From positions 11,067,170 through 11,131,169 of the forward strand of contig NC_051134.1 of assembly GCF_014839805.1 (NCBI RefSeq): a stretch of DNA of 64,000 bases, read 5' to 3'. This document shows positions 1-13,100 of the stretch, piece by piece. Under the pieces are notes generated by a model. It searched no databases and was not told the DNA's origin. It saw only the letters and a program-made list of their open reading frames with translations. Every line of letters begins with the position of its first letter. The first letter of the stretch is position 1. A program made the position numbers and the translations under genes. This DNA comes from Manduca sexta (lineage: Eukaryota; Arthropoda; Insecta; Lepidoptera; Sphingidae).

Positions 1-648
1 AGAAACGCGATAAGCTCGTCTCCTCTTCTATTGTACGCAGTCTACATACTGACGTATGAAAACTATAATACGTACCTACGTTTCTCAAACGACTGCTTCA
101 GAAATACACTATTGAAAATACTGCATATTTAACTGCTTGCGTCACTTTTACGTGAAAAGTGACATTTTCGTTAGCAATTTCGATAGAATGTAACAAGTAG
201 AGTCAACCTGGCGTAAATGGCAATTGCAGTTAGCAAAAATGTATTCAACGACGACGTATTTGGCACTTAAAACGTTATGCTGTACAAACTTATGTTTAAC
301 TGATTACAAAGTGAGCGAATGCAAACCATACTTGATTTACCTAAGCCTCAGAAATAAATATGTATTTTTTTATTGACTTGCTGAGCCAGACATTAGGGTT
401 CCTTGATGATCTATTAACTAAAGTTGCACTCAAATTCTGGATATAGTCATATTGTTGAGGATAAATTACGAATTTAGTAAGAATTTTGGTCAGATTTCTG
501 CTGAGTGTCTCTTGTCTTAAAATGAAGGGCAGAAGTTGGATGAGTAGAGCCTAAGAACTAATGGTACTTAATACAATAAAATTAGACCTCCTTAGGAGTG
601 TCACATGATCGTAGTATAGATGCTCATCCTGCTTGAATTAGTGGCGTG
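1..648. other. Non-coding stretch, nothing recognised
   Basis: AT-rich sequence with no open frame, RNA gene or repeat that I could support. Confidence 0.4.
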
Positions 649-656
649 GGTGGGTT

Positions 657-1650
657 CATAGACTAATATATAATACTGGAAATAGACTGGCAACTCTCAG
701 TTTGAAATTTCATAACGTTGAGCGACATCTGGACGCCATACAGGGAAATAAAATAAATATACCTATGCATGTATATGCATATATAGGTTTCTAACTTTCA
801 AAATAATATATTTAATTCTATGTCGACCCATCGGTAGAAAAAGTCGTAATTGTAAAACACTGGTTCTGAGTAACAATTTTTGGAATATAAAATGCTGTTA
901 TGTAAATAACAAATTAGGAATTTATTTTATTAAGTGTCAGAATCAGTGTTTTGCAGATAAACTTTGTTCTACGTGTGGGTCGAAATGTAATGGTTTGACC
1001 CAATTCAAAGATAAATAATACAATAGTATATTTTAAACTAATTTATTTCTTTTACACATTTATTAATACATTGTCTGATGTTCCGGCACATTATGTAAAA
1101 TGTTTTACAAACAACACTACACTGATATAAATAGTTCAAATTTCTTATAGAGGGCCTATCTAATGTATGTCACTAACACTTACACAAACACAGTCAATAG
1201 GTATTTCTTAAAGACGGAAGAACTGAAGCTCAATTCAACGTAAATATACAACAAAAAACAAAAATCACAAGAAAATGCGCACGAGTACACAAATTTACCG
1301 ACAGAAAAATATCTTATGACGTTTATTAGAAGTTGCTATTGTTTGTTAGCAGTAAACTACTATAAAATACTAAAAATATTGCTATTCGTCCAAATTTATT
1401 TTAAAATTATAAGTATTGTAGATAACTTTTATAGGAAGTAATAAAATTTATTTTTAAAGCATAACTGCTTGTTTAGTTCTAGCTTAAATAAAAAAAAAAT
1501 ACCAGAATTATCAAAATTTATACGTACTAAAACTAACATATAATGAACTAGTCACACTGAGAAAAGATATTAAGAAATTAGTGCCATGTGTAGGGGAGAG
1601 ATGGCGCTTATTCTAAAAAAAAATAATTAGTTCGAAGTTACCAGGGCATG
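657..1650 (+). mobile_element. Non-autonomous DNA transposon, copy 1 of a ~990-bp family
   Basis: The segment begins CATAGACTAAT and ends CAGGGCATG and is flanked on both sides by the same 8 bp, GGTGGGTT (649-656 and 1651-1658). An almost identical copy lies in reverse orientation at 22615-23605 with a different 8-bp duplication. Two copies sharing exact ends but having different flanks show independent insertions. No open frame of useful size is present, so it is non-autonomous. An 8-bp duplication fits hAT- or P-type transposition; the termini share little beyond CAT, so the superfamily is not settled. An imperfect palindrome occupies 823-983. Confidence 0.85.
823..983. repeat. Imperfect palindrome inside transposon copy 1
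   Basis: The left end TCGACCCA pairs with TGGGTCGA at the right end, and AAAACACTGGTTCTGA pairs with TCAGAATCAGTGTTTT with one mismatch. The arrangement resembles a small foldback element carried inside the larger transposon. The same palindrome is present in the reversed copy near 23.3-23.4 kb. Confidence 0.6.
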
Positions 1651-1658
1651 GGTGGGTT

Positions 1659-3700
1659 CGTGCCGTTTGGTGCGGACCTGAAATTTGCCGGCCCTATGCA
1701 CCGAGAGCAAGAAAAAAAAGCCGCTCCTTCTAGCTACTGGGTATATGCGATAAAAGTTAATTTTTTTTAGGGTTTTATTTTAGACACAGCCCACTTCGGG
1801 TGAATTGCTCCTACCAACTATGCTACTGACTTCATGACTATGGCGTTAGTGCAAAACACCTAAGCATGCTGCAGAAATAATTGGGTTTATTTGACACCTC
1901 TCAAATAGCAAAAATCTTCTAAGTATAATACGAAAAATACTATACATTTATAAATTTAGTTCTAAATCTTTTCCAAAAGCACTTCCATTGCATTTTAGTT
2001 GACAAGTCCATCTATCAAAATCAATAACTATTTTTCAATCATCATAATCTAATTAATCTATAAAATATTGTTCCGTTACCAGCATAGCTATAATCTCTCC
2101 GAGTCAGGTTTGTTTTATGGCAGAAGTGATAAATGATAAGATACTTATTCAAACCTGTTATAATGTTATTGATATTGAGAATTAATATTGTTCCTGGTGA
2201 TACCTTACATGGCGATAGGGTCACCTATATAGACTGGAACTCAATAGACGTGGCAAATGATGTAAGTTGATAGAGGACTTTTATGTGCATTCATTAAACC
2301 CAATATATGTTGCCAGATATTGGGAATTTCAAAAGTTATTTAGCTTTATGTAAATTATTTTATCGATGAATACTTCCTTTTAATTGGATTTGTTCCATAT
2401 TATCGGGAACAATTGAGTAAAAGTGGGTGGACCAATTTGCCTTTGCCTATCTCTTTAGCAAAAAAAAGTGTTAGTGTGTCAGTACAAATTATAATTTATG
2501 CACACTTAATAAGTTGTGTCATGTTTCTGCAAATTATCATCTATAAATTTATTTTATAAGCATATTTTATGCATGATATGGAAAATTAGGCCATTTTGTA
2601 TTTATGTTAAATGCAAATAAATTACATATTTACTATTAGTACAGTAAGTAGTAAGGGGGCCCTACAGATTGCTGGACAGATATAACTCAAATAGCTACTA
2701 AAAACTGGATACTCAAAGCAAAAATCAGATAGCACTAGTAACAGTGGGAGAAAGCCTATAACTAAGGCTGTTTGATCATTATTATTAAGTAGGACAAATC
2801 AGGCAATTTAGGTATCAGATACCCTTGGATTTGTCTGGTTGTACAACTGCATTGCAGTATTTTTTTAAAGTCATCTTTTTCTATATAAATGATTCAGTAT
2901 TGCTATGAAAAAGGTTTACCAATGTTCATAGAACTGTTATTGGATAGGTAATCTAAGATAAAATAAGGTATTAATTTGTCTATTCCAAAAAACATTGCAG
3001 TGGAAAAATAAATGCAAAAAAGTGATGTTAAGGCTTTGTAGAGTATAACAGTTGTTGCAGCTGTTAACTGTTGTGCAGAGTACTTAGTACATATTATAGT
3101 TGGTGTAGATTCCTACTTATATTTGTTACTTATTTTTTTAATACAATATATTCAGATAATAAGTAAATATTAGAATTTTATAAATATGGCAAATTATTTT
3201 ATCTACTTAATATTAATATAAAAATAGTGCTTTAAAAAAACTGTTCTATATTTTTTAATTTTAGAGCCTATATACCTACATAAAGCAGGCAAATGCAATG
3301 CAACGTGATGTGCAAAAATTTAATAACAGCAAAAAAAATTACTTATGTAACAAAAACAGAAGAAGGCGACAAGTCAAATGCATTATATAGAATTATTATT
3401 TAAAAATTAAACAATAAGCATAGTATGGTCACATAATGACGCTACGTCCGACTACGAAACAGATGTTATTTATTCAAAATGTCACGTACAACAGGTATAA
3501 TTACGAACTCCAGTAATGTTAAATGAGAGGTAAATCAACGAAATTAAAAATTACCAATACGTAATGTCAAAAAATATAATTTATCACACTTTTTAACTGA
3601 TACAGGGCAAAAACCGGCGAAACAAATTATTGTCAAGGTAACATTTAACATGACAAAACGTTATAGTTCACGTAATACACACCAAAATAGAATTTATAAT
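1659..3700. other. Non-coding stretch, nothing recognised
   Basis: AT-rich sequence with only short chance frames. If the putative minus-strand exon at 3708-3743 is real, this is the beginning of its first intron. Confidence 0.35.
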
Positions 3701-3707
3701 GCATTAC

Positions 3708-3743
3708 CTCCACTTTGCCATCGTAGACGGTCGGATAAACCAT
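3708..3743 (-). CDS. Putative first coding exon of an unidentified gene (MVYPTVYDGKVE)
   Basis: On the minus strand a start codon in a favourable context (AAACATGG) at 3743 is followed by 12 codons and a donor site, GTGGAG followed by gtaatg, at 3707. The upstream 100 bases are unusually rich in GC and CpG for this window and contain an arthropod-type initiator TCAGTT at about 3841, placing a possible transcription start about 97 nt before the ATG. The peptide is too short to identify, and later exons would lie beyond the left edge or were not found. A good donor (GCAGG followed by gtaagt) also exists on the plus strand at about 3937, so the strand is not certain. Confidence 0.4.
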
Positions 3744-3744
3744 G

Positions 3745-3945
3745 TTTAAAATATTTTGATGAACAAATTTTTCACTAAACACCGCGTGAGTTCGACTCGG
3801 CGGCTTTCGTGATCTTGAACTGCCCTTCCGAGTGAAAAACTGAAGCCCGCAGTCGCGGAGGACTGCGATTTGAGTTGCGTACTCGATGTGAACACAGAAA
3901 CGCGAGCGCGCGCACAACGTCGCCACTGCCACCGCAGGGTAAGTA
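3745..3945. promoter_or_regulatory. CpG-rich island, probable promoter and 5' UTR
   Basis: This segment is dense in CG dinucleotides (for example GCGAGCGCGCGCAC near 3903) inside an AT-rich region. On the minus strand it contains a TCAGTT initiator and leads into an ATG; on the plus strand it ends in a strong donor. It could be a unidirectional or divergent promoter. Direction is inference. Confidence 0.45.
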
Positions 3946-4059
3946 AAACCACGGAAACTAAATATTCGACCTATTTTCACCCCACAAAAATGTCGGTTGT
4001 AATTTTGACACGATCTATTGCAGTTATCGATCCGTCCCTTTTGCTAACCATCAACTAGA

Positions 4060-7000
4060 TTGTTGTATTCTAATTTTAACATTTGAAATCTTGCCAATAA
4101 TTTCAGCCAAAGCCCATATAGATGCGAATCTGGTCCAGTGACTATTTATTTAATTGTTATCACATCCAAGTTCTCGGGCGGAGTTTAGTATTTTTGTATT
4201 GGATCAGCTGTTGAGGACTGACAGACAGTTTGTGAATTAATGTTACCGCCATTTCACACACCGGAAGTAAAGTTCAATTGTGTTATAGACATTTCCTTAT
4301 CCTTTGTTTTGATGTTTGCCAACATTCCACCAAAATTACTGTTCGCTGTAGTGTCCCAGAGGTGAATTTAGAGAAACAATATAACACTGGTAAATATTCT
4401 TTCCAATGCTAATTACCTTTTTTAGTAAACTTCGTAATTAATTCTATTTGGCTATTGACCATTCTATGATTGCTTTATATTGCACATGTGAATGTGAATA
4501 AATCGTGTAAAAAGTAAAATTATGAAATCAGTATAAAACTGGAATGTTCATCGAATTTAAAATGTACTAAAAAAAGTTTTCTTATCCTTTTTTTTAACCC
4601 TTTGAAGATAAACTTGTTAGTTTAGATAATATTATTAATTATATAAAATTCAAAGTTCCATTTACAATAATAATAGTTCAGACAAGTTGTAAGGGCCCTG
4701 TCACACCAAGATCTAGTAGCTAGTAGATAGATAGTAAAAGTTACCAGATGGCAAATAAATAAAGGAGGCTAATCTGGAATCGCCAATCTATATACATAAC
4801 ATTACAGAATGTGTTATAATAATGAATGATTTTTATTGATATTCTAATACAATAGTACCATCATATTAGTAACTATTAACTATATCTGAGTTCATATTAT
4901 TTTACTTTTATCGAGTTTAGTTTTGCCTTTATAATTCGATATAATTTAGTAATACTGCATACTACTAATCACCAAACCAACATTTTAAAATAATTTATAG
5001 CAGATAATGAATAGTTATTATCAAAATTATTTTTTTTTATTTATGACTTGAGACTGAAATTCGTTCAAAATTTTCTTCACGTAGTGATAGATATCTAATT
5101 TTTGTGAGTTCTCACAGCAAGCAGGGTTAAATTTTGAACACTTGGACCGATATTTTGGGTGACTAGTTTATCTCTGAGCTAGTTCACGTCAGATTTATTT
5201 AAAATAAAAATAAATACACTATAGTTTATTAATTATGAAAATATTTGTACGGGCACGGTGACCCCACTGCACCTAACGGTAAGTGGAGTGATGAAAAAAA
5301 ACTTTTGTTTTTTGAGTAACTATTCATTTGGAGACAAATATCGCCTTATTTCCCCGGCCTTCCCTAGAAAAAGTCGTCTTTTTGAGTAACTAATTATTTA
5401 GAGACAACTATCACCTTCGTCCTCCCCTAGAATTAACAGTAACGCCGATGAATAGCGCACACCATCATAGTCTGAGACAGGAAAGACGTACATGACTTCA
5501 CATCGCGTAAGCGTTGTATTGCTTTGGATATCTGTAGTTTTTAATATATAGTTTAAACTTCATAGGAGGTTCTTAATTATATATTTTTTGCCACAAAATA
5601 ATTTTATAGCTCTCAGTGTGACGACGCCTTAAATACCCCTTACGTACGAAGCAACGTAATCGTATAGGAATGAATCATAATTTGTAATCACTAAGATTTA
5701 ATCTTCATAACCTTAAATAAATAGAAAATATTTGTTCATAATATCTCTAATAATATTGTATACTATATCTTTTACCTTTATATTCAAAATGGACGTAAAT
5801 ATCACGTAATTTAGATGTAGTTCATTTGTAGGTTATGTGGACAAACTTTGATTTAAGAGCGCTGTATTACTGTTATTTAGAATATAATACGATTCCTATT
5901 TATTATGTTCTTTAAGTATAAAAACTGTACTGTTTGGATGCATTCGAATAATTTTACTCAACTTATACCATTAAATTCATCGAAGGCCGGGTGGCAATTT
6001 GATCTTGAGTTTTCTTGGGTGCAATAAATTAAGACCCGGCCACATATATCTTGTATGTTAAATTTCATTAAGGACTATCGTTTGAGTGTTTCGGAGTTAA
6101 CTAACTTCGACTTAAAATAAGAATGATCTAAAAGCAAAGTAGGTCGATAGTCGAGAAGTGACAACCGAATGATCTAGGAAAATATTCAATATTTAAAAAC
6201 AAACTAATGTTCCTACATAAAAAACACCATTTGTATAAAATTAAATACTCACAAAAGCCATTATGAAGTGTTATTCACTTGTGATAAGGACACAAATCAA
6301 TTAAAATATATCGACAATATATTATACTATCAACGGATACAGTTTATAGTTTGACAGTAGTTTAACTGCATTCAAGGACTTCTAGAGGTCAGGCCAATGT
6401 CATAGACAAGCAACAGGTCATGTAGCTATTTTAGGTTGGCCACCATTATTTTACCGGTGAAAGTAAAGAAAGGACGAAAATATTAATTGGTAAATTTTAA
6501 TAATGCTTTAGTTAGAATTTAGTGGTTTATAAATAATGTAAATTTAGCCTTACGTTAAAAACATGCTAAAATCAAAATACATACGTTTATGCATAATTAA
6601 AAGTAAGTATTTAGATTACAAATTTCGACCGTTATTTTCAAGTGTTTGTAGGTAATGACACTATTTATTTATCTATTAAATTAATAACAATACGTAAGGA
6701 CATTGGCAGAATTGTCGTATTAACGATACAGCCAAACAAAATAAATTGCATTGGATTGGATATAATATGTATATAATATAAACATTGTATGCGTTTTCTT
6801 GTGCTAAAATAGGCCTCCCAAGAATATTTAATTAAAACAAATGTTATTTTCTAGCTGAAAAAAATGTCTAGATTGTTAAAAAAAATTAAGTATATAAAAC
6901 TTACGCTACATCTGCCTCTCTTTTCTATTGCCTTCATTTTTCACGCGGGAATAACAAAAATAAAATATTCACACGCGCAAACTCACACCGAAATCAGTAG

Positions 7001-9560
7001 TGGTTGTGGTCTCGGTTCTCCGACGTTTATCTCGGGACTGATAAAAAACAGACATACCCTCTTATCTTCATCAACTATCAATAAGTCACCTACGAATTGC
7101 GTCCACACTATCTCTTATTTGTTTTAACTTAACTGTGCCCATCTTATCACAAGTTCAAATATACATTTCTTGGTTTTATATTAATTAGGTATATCTGGTA
7201 GGTTCGCAGGGGTCTATTAGTTGCATGTGGTGGTATAAATTTGAAAATGGAATAAGATATATTTTTTAAGTTTATTCATTATGTTTTTTGTTGGCAGTCA
7301 AAAGAAAAATTAACAGCTGCAATTTGCTTACGACTTATGGTTTTAAGAAAATGTGTAATTTCAATATATATTTAACACAAAATGGAAACAACTAGTTTAC
7401 TGAACTTATTTTATTATTCAATTTACAATGAAAATGAACGAGAATCATCATTGTTAAAACATTTTCCAATTATTAAAAACAAAATTCATACAGCTACTGA
7501 CAAGAATTTTCACCTTTTTCAAAGGTTTTTGGAATGGCATCCGCAGATTACGTACAAAATTAATATAATTTAAATAAGTGTTAACGCGCCGCTTTTGCAT
7601 ACATTCAGTTTTCAGAAATAAAGAAGCACAATATTGGTAACAATTTGTAACTAGTGGCTTAATTTGTTAGATTTTGTCACCAATTGCAGCACAAAGCGAG
7701 TTCATATAACATCCATTACTACGTTTTATTACATTGCAAGAACGACGCAAACACATTCAAATAAACATTCCGAGTTACCAAGATTAGACAAAAGCATAAC
7801 CTATATTTACATAGAAATAATAACCACATAGAAAAATATATTGAGTGGTAAGGTAGCAAAACTATCTTTAAAACAAGTTGTAGGTATTAAAATGTGTATA
7901 AAAAGCAGTCATTATTTAAATAGCAGGCAATAATTGTATCGTTGTAGTGATGAACGTATTGATGTACCAAATAATTAATTGTCCAGACTATAAAAATTAT
8001 TATACAATTTTTGACAGCATGCATGTTCTTTAGTCACCCGTCCTATTCCTGAGATATGCAGAACTAAACAAACTCATTTATTCTGCGTTTTTATAAAAAA
8101 TCATCAGTTTTTATATGCAGGAATATTTGGATGAAATAATGTTAAACTGGACATTATAAGAGTAAATAATGTGCGATAAAACTGCCACAAAAAAAGCATA
8201 TTGTCCACTGGTCATTTATTCATTTATTTCAACTACTGACGATGTTTGCAAAAATGTTTATAAGTTTGTACGATAGCTTACGAATTGACGAACAATACGG
8301 ATAAATATTTAATTGATGCGTAACACAATCTACCGCTTTCTCAAAAGGTCTAGTCCAAAAAGCTATTCTCTATGTTTTATGAATTGCTCTTAAAAATAAA
8401 AACCGCGAATGATTATAATTTATTTTAAACATCAAATAAAAATGTCCATAAATAGGTACTCTTTTTACAACATTTCAACAGGATATAAAAAGTTAGGCTA
8501 GAGTTGAATCTGTTTTAAAGAATTACTTTTTGTACTTGACCTATGAACACCAGTTATACGATGCAATACAATTTGAAATGTTTAACTACGCCTTGATGCG
8601 ACAGCAGCGAGGCACACGGCACATTTGTTCCCTTAGGTACAGCAGTCTGAGTAACAACGAAAGAATCATTTGTACTATTATAACAGCAGGTTTACATCTA
8701 TGAACAATGAATATTCACAATCCAAAACAATATTGTCAACACTTGCTTCGTAACACATTAGGCCAATACTTTCAATGCTGTCATACATTTATAGAGATTA
8801 TACGCATCAACAGATATACATCATGCATACAATGGAAGTTTACATAACTATTTAATATTTGAGTCAGTATTGTCGGTTTGTAACAAGTGAAAATATGTTT
8901 GAAATATTTTACAATATACTTTGATCATTCTCAAATATACACTACTTTAATTTAGCTACATTCATAATATCACTTCAGGCCGACACAAATTACACTCGGT
9001 GTCTTCTTTATACATGTCTTTTAAGCATCTAAACAGTGAATACAATACGACATAGAAATTAGGAGTATGCAACTATGGTGCCGTTTATAAATTTTTATAT
9101 CTATATGAAATGAACATTTATATTTTATTTAAACAACCTTTGTGTGCTATAAAATGGGAGTTTATGTTCTATCTACAAATATTGTGATCCAGTTTTGACT
9201 GACGTCACTTGTGTGAATCATATTTTGGGAATGGATCAACATAGAAATGTTATGTGATTTTTTTCTTATATGTTTTGTGTACTACTTAGGAACCATACTT
9301 ATCATAATATTTAACAAGAGTTTGTGCTATCCTTATATCATAGTTGCATGTTCCTATCATGTTCATCCTAACCAATTCATCACATTACAATACTCATTGC
9401 AGCAATTTGCGATGCGATTTGAACTCTTCATATCAAAAAACTTTGAAATAATGTAAATAAATACATCATATTATGTTTTAATGACATACTTGTTGAAGAA
9501 AATTAATTTAATTCATTTCATTAGAAAAAATAGGTATTGGTCAGTTAGCAACACGTTAAT
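4060..9560. other. Long AT-rich non-coding stretch
   Basis: About 5.5 kb with no exon that I could support on either strand. A short fragment near 5247-5290 (ending TAACGGTAAGTGGAG) resembles the dispersed repeat seen at 12929-13165. Frames such as 6864-7127 show no recognisable protein similarity and have the composition of random AT-rich DNA. Confidence 0.4.
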
Positions 9561-9569
9561 CATAAATGT

Positions 9570-9575
9570 TTTATT
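9570..9575 (-). terminator. Candidate polyadenylation signal of USP1
   Basis: AATAAA on the minus strand (TTTATT on the plus strand) lies about 250 nt after the USP1 stop codon. It is the first canonical hexamer I noticed in the 3' flank; no cleavage site is shown. Confidence 0.4.
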
Positions 9576-9705
9576 GAGTTTTCGTGAATTTGAATTGTTT
9601 TTAATTCGCAAAAATAAACGCAACAAAGCCAATGCGGTAACATGAAGAGTTCCAAGCCGCGAAAGGTCACAACACTACGCTAACACACTCGACCGTCACT
9701 AATCA

Positions 9706-9824
9706 ACCTCGGTTTCACGTAGAACAGCAGATAGCAGGTCGCGGCCGGGCGCCCATTCGGCCCAGCAGATAATCCTCAAACGCATCCATAGGGATGGCCT
9801 CGACGACACGGATTTCGGCCTTCA
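9706..9824 (-). pseudogene. Decayed tandem duplicate of the USP1 C-terminal coding segment
   Basis: Immediately after the USP1 stop, minus-strand sequence repeats the end of the last exon. A GAGGCCATCCC...GATGCGTTTGAGGAT stretch parallels the AAACCCATCTC...GACGAGTTCGAGGAT of the functional exon, and a later stretch encodes ATCYLLFYVK as against ATPYLLFYVK. The two halves are in different frames, so a frameshift separates them, and there is no acceptor that would make it an alternative exon. It is now probably 3' UTR. The divergence suggests an old duplication. Confidence 0.65.
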
Positions 9825-10173
9825 CTAGCCAACTTCGTTCTTGACGTAGAACAGTAGGTATGGTGTTGCTGCAGAGCGCATCTTCGGTTCAGCGGATAAC
9901 AGATCCTCGAACTCGTCAGCGGAGATGGGTTTGACGAGGTCGTCGTCGCAGGCGAGCCAGGTGTCGCTTGCGCGCGGTACGCAGCAGTCAGCGGCGGCGC
10001 AGGCGGCGGGCGTTGCTCGACGGCTGAACAGTGCGCGCATGAAGCCGGAGGAGGAGGCTGCGTCGGTGGCGCGCGCGCATCGGAACCCGCACGGCGCCGC
10101 GCGCGCGTACGACACGTAGTGCCCGCCCGACAGCGACTGGCCCAGGTGCATGATCACTGCCCATAAGATGTAT
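9825..10173 (-). CDS. USP1: USP1 coding exon 9 (His and Asp boxes, stop)
   Basis: Acceptor GCATTGCAG. Encodes YILWAVIMHLGQSLSGGHYV with the catalytic His, an Ala and Arg-rich insert, DTWLACDDDLVKPIS with the third triad position, and ATPYLLFYVKNEVG before a TAG at 9827-9825. Confidence 0.88.
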
Positions 10174-13100
10174 CTGCAATGCGTATTACACTAATAAAAT
10201 ATTTTTTCAAACATTATTCACTAATTTACAATATATAAGGAATTTTTCATTCTTCAGTGAGCAAATGCTATAAGTATGAGAAATTAATTTACAGGACACA
10301 TTCCACCCTACAGCCACACTTATTTTTGACCTTATATTACATGAGATTAAATGGATAGAGAATGCTTATGGTATAAAGTCCGCTTATACACCAATTTACA
10401 TTTCAAGATATTTCAAAACAAATATTTAAAAAAATTACACAGTCAGACCAAGGATCAAATCAACAGCTTCTTGTATCACGCTTCGATAAAAAATCATTTC
10501 TCACTGTACCAAGGAAGCTCTGAATTAGAAGAAAACCATTACTCTGCTTTAGGTTTATAAGTAATATACTAGACCTGTGCGCGGGCTGTTGATCGGGCTC
10601 CCTGGCGGCGCAAGTCTCGCAGAAGCACGGCATGAGCATGGGCGTGGGCGCGTGGCGCGTGATCTTCTCCATGCCGCCGCTGAACCGCTTCAGCTGCAGC
10701 ACCAGCAGCCGCGGCAGTCGCGAGTACGCCACGCTGCGCCGCGCCTCGTTGTAGCGGAGGCACCGCTCGCACCAGTACTATATTTAAATTAATATTTCAC
10801 ATAAAAAATCTTATGCTGCGGTTACTTACGGTGAATATTGAACAATTTTAACGAAGCACTAAAGTATATACTGCGTCAGATGAATATATCGCAACAGCTG
10901 CAAAACGTAAAATAATCCATAAGGCCAATTTACTATTTAAATTGATTACAGTTCATAACAACTATTAGAAAAAAATTGAAAGTTATGCCGATAGCTATCA
11001 CATTAAATACAATGTAAACCACTGCAGTGCAGTTGTAAATAGACTAAAAAGTATTTATAACATTTGTGTGGGTGTGTGGTGACCTTGTTCTGGTCGCGCA
11101 GGTACTCGGTGGAGAGGCAGGCGGCGCGGAAGGGCTCGGCGGCGGGCTCGTCGTCGCACACCGGCACGCACAGCTCGCACACCGCCTGCGCCTTCTCCGT
11201 CACCGCCTCGCACTCCAGGCACATCGTGCGCACCACCATCGTGCCTGCAGATGCGATCAATATATCTATATATATAAAAATTAATCCCTATTTTCCTAGG
11301 TCACGCCATCACGCGGGAACGGTTGGACCGATTCCACAAATTTTGTTGTGTTTGTTATTGTCAGGAGAAGGATCTTATGAAAGAAAAAAATTAGGGAGTT
11401 GAGCGGAACGTTAGAAAATTTAAGAAAACAGAATGCGCGCTGTAAATTCATCGTGAAGACGGGACAACGTCTGTCGCGTTAGCTAGTACATTATACAACC
11501 GACATACAAGCCTAACTTGTTAATATCTGCATTCTGTTAGAAAATACAACTTCCAGTTAGAAGGTATTAGGTATTTATACTGGTGTAAGCCTAAGAAATA
11601 TAGTAGTACAGGAAATGATGCAAACATCTGATACATAAATCAAGACATGATTGATTCTTTCCTAATCGAATTTCGGCCACAGCGGCCATCTTAACAGAGG
11701 TCAGCCGGGTATTGTAGATGATATAATTAATGACAATATGCGATTTCTAACAGAGCTAAACTTACACCGAAAAATTAAATTTATATTGATTCTCCTGTAC
11801 CTTCAAAATCCTCGGCCACGAAGTCCCACCCTGGTTTGGATCGTTCGTCTTTCTCGGGCTCGGGCGGCGAGGGCGCGCGCTCCTCCGTCGGCGAACTCCT
11901 TTTCTCCGTCGTCTTCACTTCTTTACGTTTCTTCCACGACTTGCGCAGGTTGCCGAGCGTCGGCTTGCCACTGTCGCCGTCTAGACTCGGCTGCTTGCCG
12001 ATGCCGTTGCTGTGGTGATAAATAAGTATCAGTTTTGTGTTACAGTGTGTTCTAAAGAAATGAGACCGGCCAGTAGGATACCTGATGGTAAGTAATTATC
12101 ACTGTCTATGAAATTTCTGAACATTAGAAATATTTGGCCTGCCCTAGAGGGTCTAAAAACCCTTTTTTGGAACCCTTTACCTGTGATATGTTTGCATTTA
12201 CTTAAAGCAACTTTACCTTCTATTCATCCAGTTATTTTACCAACAGCATAGCACTGTACACTATGAGTCATTTATTAAACGTATTGCTAATTTCAGGGTT
12301 GCCATTAGATTGGCGTTAGCTATAATTACAGCCAGTAGTAAAGACAGGAGAGTAGTGTGGTACCTGTCGTGGTGGTGGTGCAGGTTGGCGGCGCGGTTGG
12401 CGAGCGCGCGGCACGTCTCGCGGATGTTGTCGAGGATGCACACGAGCAGCTCGTGCGCGTCCTGCTGCCGGTTACCTGCACAACACGCATGAACAACACT
12501 CGCATACCAACACACAATCAAACCTCATAATTAGTATGGTTACTGTCAGCATTATCATTCGAAAGTATAGCCAAAGAAAAAATACCTCGCCAAGTTGTGG
12601 TAAAATATAGAACAAATTTCTTGTTTCATATTTTATTATGAATATTAAATTGAAATCTATAAATCGGTATACTTTGGAAACTCTTATACAGGAAATTCTT
12701 GTCTGATTATTAATTTTACTACAATACCTTCAAAGGTAGAATTGACATCTCTAAGCGCCGCTAGGAAGGCGTCCGCAGCGTACGGTTCAGGACAAGCGTC
12801 AGCATTGTTGCTGTTCATACATTTATTCTCAGCGGCTTTTAGGTTGGAGTAGGTCTCATGGAGTTTCTCTGTTGCTATCTGTGGACAATAAACACATAAG
12901 TGTTGCTAAAATCAAGTACAATATCAAAATGGTTCTGGTGATAGGATGTCATTTATATCAGCCCGGACAGCGAGCACCGTACACAAGGTGTTAAAACCCG
13001 CCAGAGTGGTGCAAGTAAATGTGTCGAGTTCCAGGATCAGCCTGTGTATATCTGATTCCAACAGGCCGGCATAGTTGTGTCGACTGCCGAGAGGTAATCT

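Noticed and set aside
6864..7127. 87-codon plus-strand frame, partly hydrophobic
   Set aside because: No similarity recognised and no supporting splice or regulatory context.
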